Shown here piece by piece: positions 6,656 to 8,352 of a stretch of 8,352 bases of DNA; within the stretch, counting starts at the first letter, position 1; every line of letters starts with the position of its first letter. The stretch is from an uncultured Flavobacteriales bacterium (GTDB lineage: Bacteria; Bacteroidota; Bacteroidia; Flavobacteriales; UBA7430). Below the pieces are notes generated by a model, which was given only the letters and a program-made list of their open reading frames with translations, was not told the origin of the DNA and did not search any database. The position numbers were made by a program, and so were the translations under genes. The DNA is taken from assembly GCA_913041775.1 (NCBI GenBank), contig CAJWJW010000054.1, positions 1 through 8,352 on the forward strand, read 5' to 3'.

Positions 6656-7521
6656 TGCTAAAAGACTTAAAATACCGCTTTACAAATGCCAACGCATTAT
6701 TTAAGTTGCTCTACATCAACTTGGGTGTTTTTGTATTGGTTAATTTTTTAGGTACACTTTCCTATTTATTTCAAAGCCCTACATTTTCTAGTGAAATCTG
6801 GTTTGGAATACCAGTAAATTTGAAGGATTTAATGTTCAAACCATGGACACTACTAAGCTATATGTTTATGCATGTAGAATTCTTTCACATTCTATCGAAT
6901 CTTATTTACTTGTACTTTGCTGGACAAATATTTCTACAATATTTTAATGCTAAAAAATTATACAGCATCTATATATTAGGTGGGCTTGCAGGAGGATTTA
7001 CTTATTTAATTGCCTTTAACTTATTCCCCGTATTCAGCAGTTATACGAATAGTCATTTAATTGGTGCCTCGGCCTCGGTATTGGCAATTTTATTTGCAGT
7101 TGCTACTTATGTGCCGAATTATAAAATAAGTTTGCCATTTATAGGCAGTATTCCTATTAAGTACCTAGCTATTGCTTTTGTATTTATTGATATTATAAAT
7201 ATCCCCGAAGGTAATCCTGGAGGACATATAGCCCATTTAGGAGGTGCGCTTTTTGGAATGTTTTATATTAGACAGTGGAAAAAAGGAAATGACTTAAGTA
7301 TTCCTTTTTACAATCTTGTAGATTCTCTAGCAAGTTTGTTTAAAAAGAAACATTTAAAAACAGTACATAAGAGAGCTAAAACAGATGATGAATTTAGAGC
7401 TGATAAATCTGATCGTTCTGAATTAATAGATTCAATTTTAGATAAAATTGCCAAATCGGGTTACGATAGTTTATCAGCAAAAGAGAAAGAGTATTTGTTT
7501 AAGAATAGTAAAAAAATGTAG
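6655..7521 (+). CDS. Second rhomboid-family protease with C-terminal cytoplasmic domain
   Basis: This is a 288-aa protein. Residues ~15-205 form a six-helix rhomboid core: YMFMHVEFFHILSN (H78 and N82 in the oxyanion-hole positions), GASASVLAIL with putative nucleophile S139, and GGHIAHLGGALFG with catalytic H191. The usual GxSG is GASA here, so the Gly after the serine is Ala; the catalytic dyad is still present and I expect activity, but this is not certain. Residues ~210-288 are a hydrophilic tail with a conserved-looking end, RSELIDSILDKIAKSGYDSL then SAKEKEYLFK, which I recall in Bacteroidota rhomboids as a small domain of unknown function (I believe DUF6576). The start is GTG overlapping the previous stop as TAGTG, and no upstream ATG in frame is available after that stop. 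It is co-transcribed with mutL and the first rhomboid. The substrate is unknown. Confidence 0.9.
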   Translation: MLKDLKYRFTNANALFKLLYINLGVFVLVNFLGTLSYLFQSPTFSSEIWFGIPVNLKDLMFKPWTLLSYMFMHVEFFHILSNLIYLYFAGQIFLQYFNAKKLYSIYILGGLAGGFTYLIAFNLFPVFSSYTNSHLIGASASVLAILFAVATYVPNYKISLPFIGSIPIKYLAIAFVFIDIINIPEGNPGGHIAHLGGALFGMFYIRQWKKGNDLSIPFYNLVDSLASLFKKKHLKTVHKRAKTDDEFRADKSDRSELIDSILDKIAKSGYDSLSAKEKEYLFKNSKKM

Positions 7522-7522
7522 T

Positions 7523-8352
7523 GTGAAAAACTTATCTCTACTAAATAAGCTACTTTATATAGTTAACATACTCCTGGTATTACTTTGGGCTTGCGCCTTT
7601 TTAGCGCCCTATATAAACCCTAAGACTTTTGCCTTCGGATCTTTACTAGCCATAGGCTACCCTCTATTATTAGCAATTCATTTGTTTTTTGTATTCTATT
7701 GGCTCATTCGGTTTAACAAACTCATATACCTATCTATATTGGTACTTATTTTGAGCTATTTTTTTAGTGTTCCTGTTTTTCAAACTAAAAGAAAATTTAA
7801 AGCTTTAGCAAAAGACCTTTCCTTTTCTATCTTATCGTATAATACTCAGTCCTTTTACTATTATGGAGGATCTAAAGAGAATGTAAAAGATTTAAAATCT
7901 AAACTAGCCCATTTCTTAAATCAAGAAAATGCCAATATTGTCTGTTTACAAGAAGCTAGAGCAGGATTTCATTCTAGTATAAATTATACGAACAAATCTA
8001 TTTTTGGATCGAATCAGATTTACAGTAGCTACGAGATTGTATCATCTGGCAAATTACAATTTGAAGAAGCGACCACTAATATATCAGCATATGCAGATAT
8101 AGTACTTAATTACGATACTGTAAGAGTCTACAATCTACATCTAGAATCATTACATCTTGGAAACAGTAATTTCAAACTACTTAAAGATTGGGATGATGAG
8201 AATACAGAACAAGAAGTAAAAACACAAACTCAAGAAATTTCTAATAAAATAAGTATTGCAAGTTCAAAAAGAGTTCAACAAGTAAATACAATTCTTACTT
8301 CGATAGAAAATAGCCCTTACCCAACTCTTTTATGTGGCGATTTTAACGATGT
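7523..8352 (+). CDS. Membrane-anchored endonuclease/exonuclease/phosphatase (EEP) family protein (3'-partial)
   Basis: The frame is open from a GTG at 7523 to the window edge (276 codons seen), starting 1 nt after the previous stop. Residues ~11-29, 37-60 and 67-85 are three transmembrane helices. With the positive loop RFNK between helices 2 and 3 on the inside, the C-terminal domain should face the periplasm. From ~100 the EEP fold begins: SILSYNTQSF (N107), IVCLQEAR (E144, metal ligand), VRVYNLHLES (H206) and LLCGDFND (D273, N275) right at the edge; the final SDH-type box would lie beyond it. EEP proteins are Mg2+-dependent phosphodiesterases acting on nucleic acids, phospholipids or sugar phosphates. 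The periplasmic location predicted here argues against a role in chromosomal repair despite the mutL context. The exact substrate cannot be told. The GTG start is preferred because no in-frame ATG lies nearby. Confidence 0.85.
   Translation, partial: MKNLSLLNKLLYIVNILLVLLWACAFLAPYINPKTFAFGSLLAIGYPLLLAIHLFFVFYWLIRFNKLIYLSILVLILSYFFSVPVFQTKRKFKALAKDLSFSILSYNTQSFYYYGGSKENVKDLKSKLAHFLNQENANIVCLQEARAGFHSSINYTNKSIFGSNQIYSSYEIVSSGKLQFEEATTNISAYADIVLNYDTVRVYNLHLESLHLGNSNFKLLKDWDDENTEQEVKTQTQEISNKISIASSKRVQQVNTILTSIENSPYPTLLCGDFND

Noticed and set aside
3789..8352. The mutL unit as a defence island or mobile element
   Set aside because: There are no integrase, transposase, tRNA or direct-repeat borders, base composition looks uniform, and all recognisable genes are core-type families.

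Overview
The window reads as chromosome from a low-GC member of the Bacteroidota, most likely Flavobacteriales. The evidence is a C-terminal gliding-motility/type IX secretion (T9SS) sorting domain on the first protein, no recognisable Shine-Dalgarno sequences, TAnnTTTG-like promoter boxes, and the order mutL, rhomboid, rhomboid, endonuclease/exonuclease/phosphatase protein, which I recall as common in that group. All genes lie on the + strand and coding density is very high. No RNA gene, insertion sequence, CRISPR array or prophage piece is visible.

Layout. (1) Positions 1-1652 hold the C-terminal part of a large secreted protein: what looks like the end of a CotH-like region, five divergent InlB-B-type repeats, then a CHU_C/type B T9SS sorting domain. 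(2) Positions 1721-3157 hold an NhaC-family Na+/H+ antiporter. (3) Positions 3219-3731 hold a membrane-anchored TPR-like protein with its own promoter candidate, closed by a clear intrinsic terminator at 3736-3761. (4) From 3789 to the right edge runs a tightly packed unit: an 88-aa single-span membrane protein, mutL, two tandem rhomboid proteases and a membrane-anchored endonuclease/exonuclease/phosphatase (EEP) protein cut by the window edge at 8352. Junctions in this unit are +3, -1, -1 and +1 nt, and three of the five starts are GTG or TTG, so translational coupling is likely.

How they work together. The first three genes look like independent housekeeping or surface functions. The mutL unit joins a DNA-repair protein to four membrane proteins with no evident mechanistic link. 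It may be co-transcription of unrelated housekeeping genes, though the combination deserves a comparative check. The most notable molecular observation is that this MutL has lost most residues of the canonical metal-dependent endonuclease motif in its C-terminal domain. I do not see a new defence system or mobile element; the window is mostly ordinary core genome.
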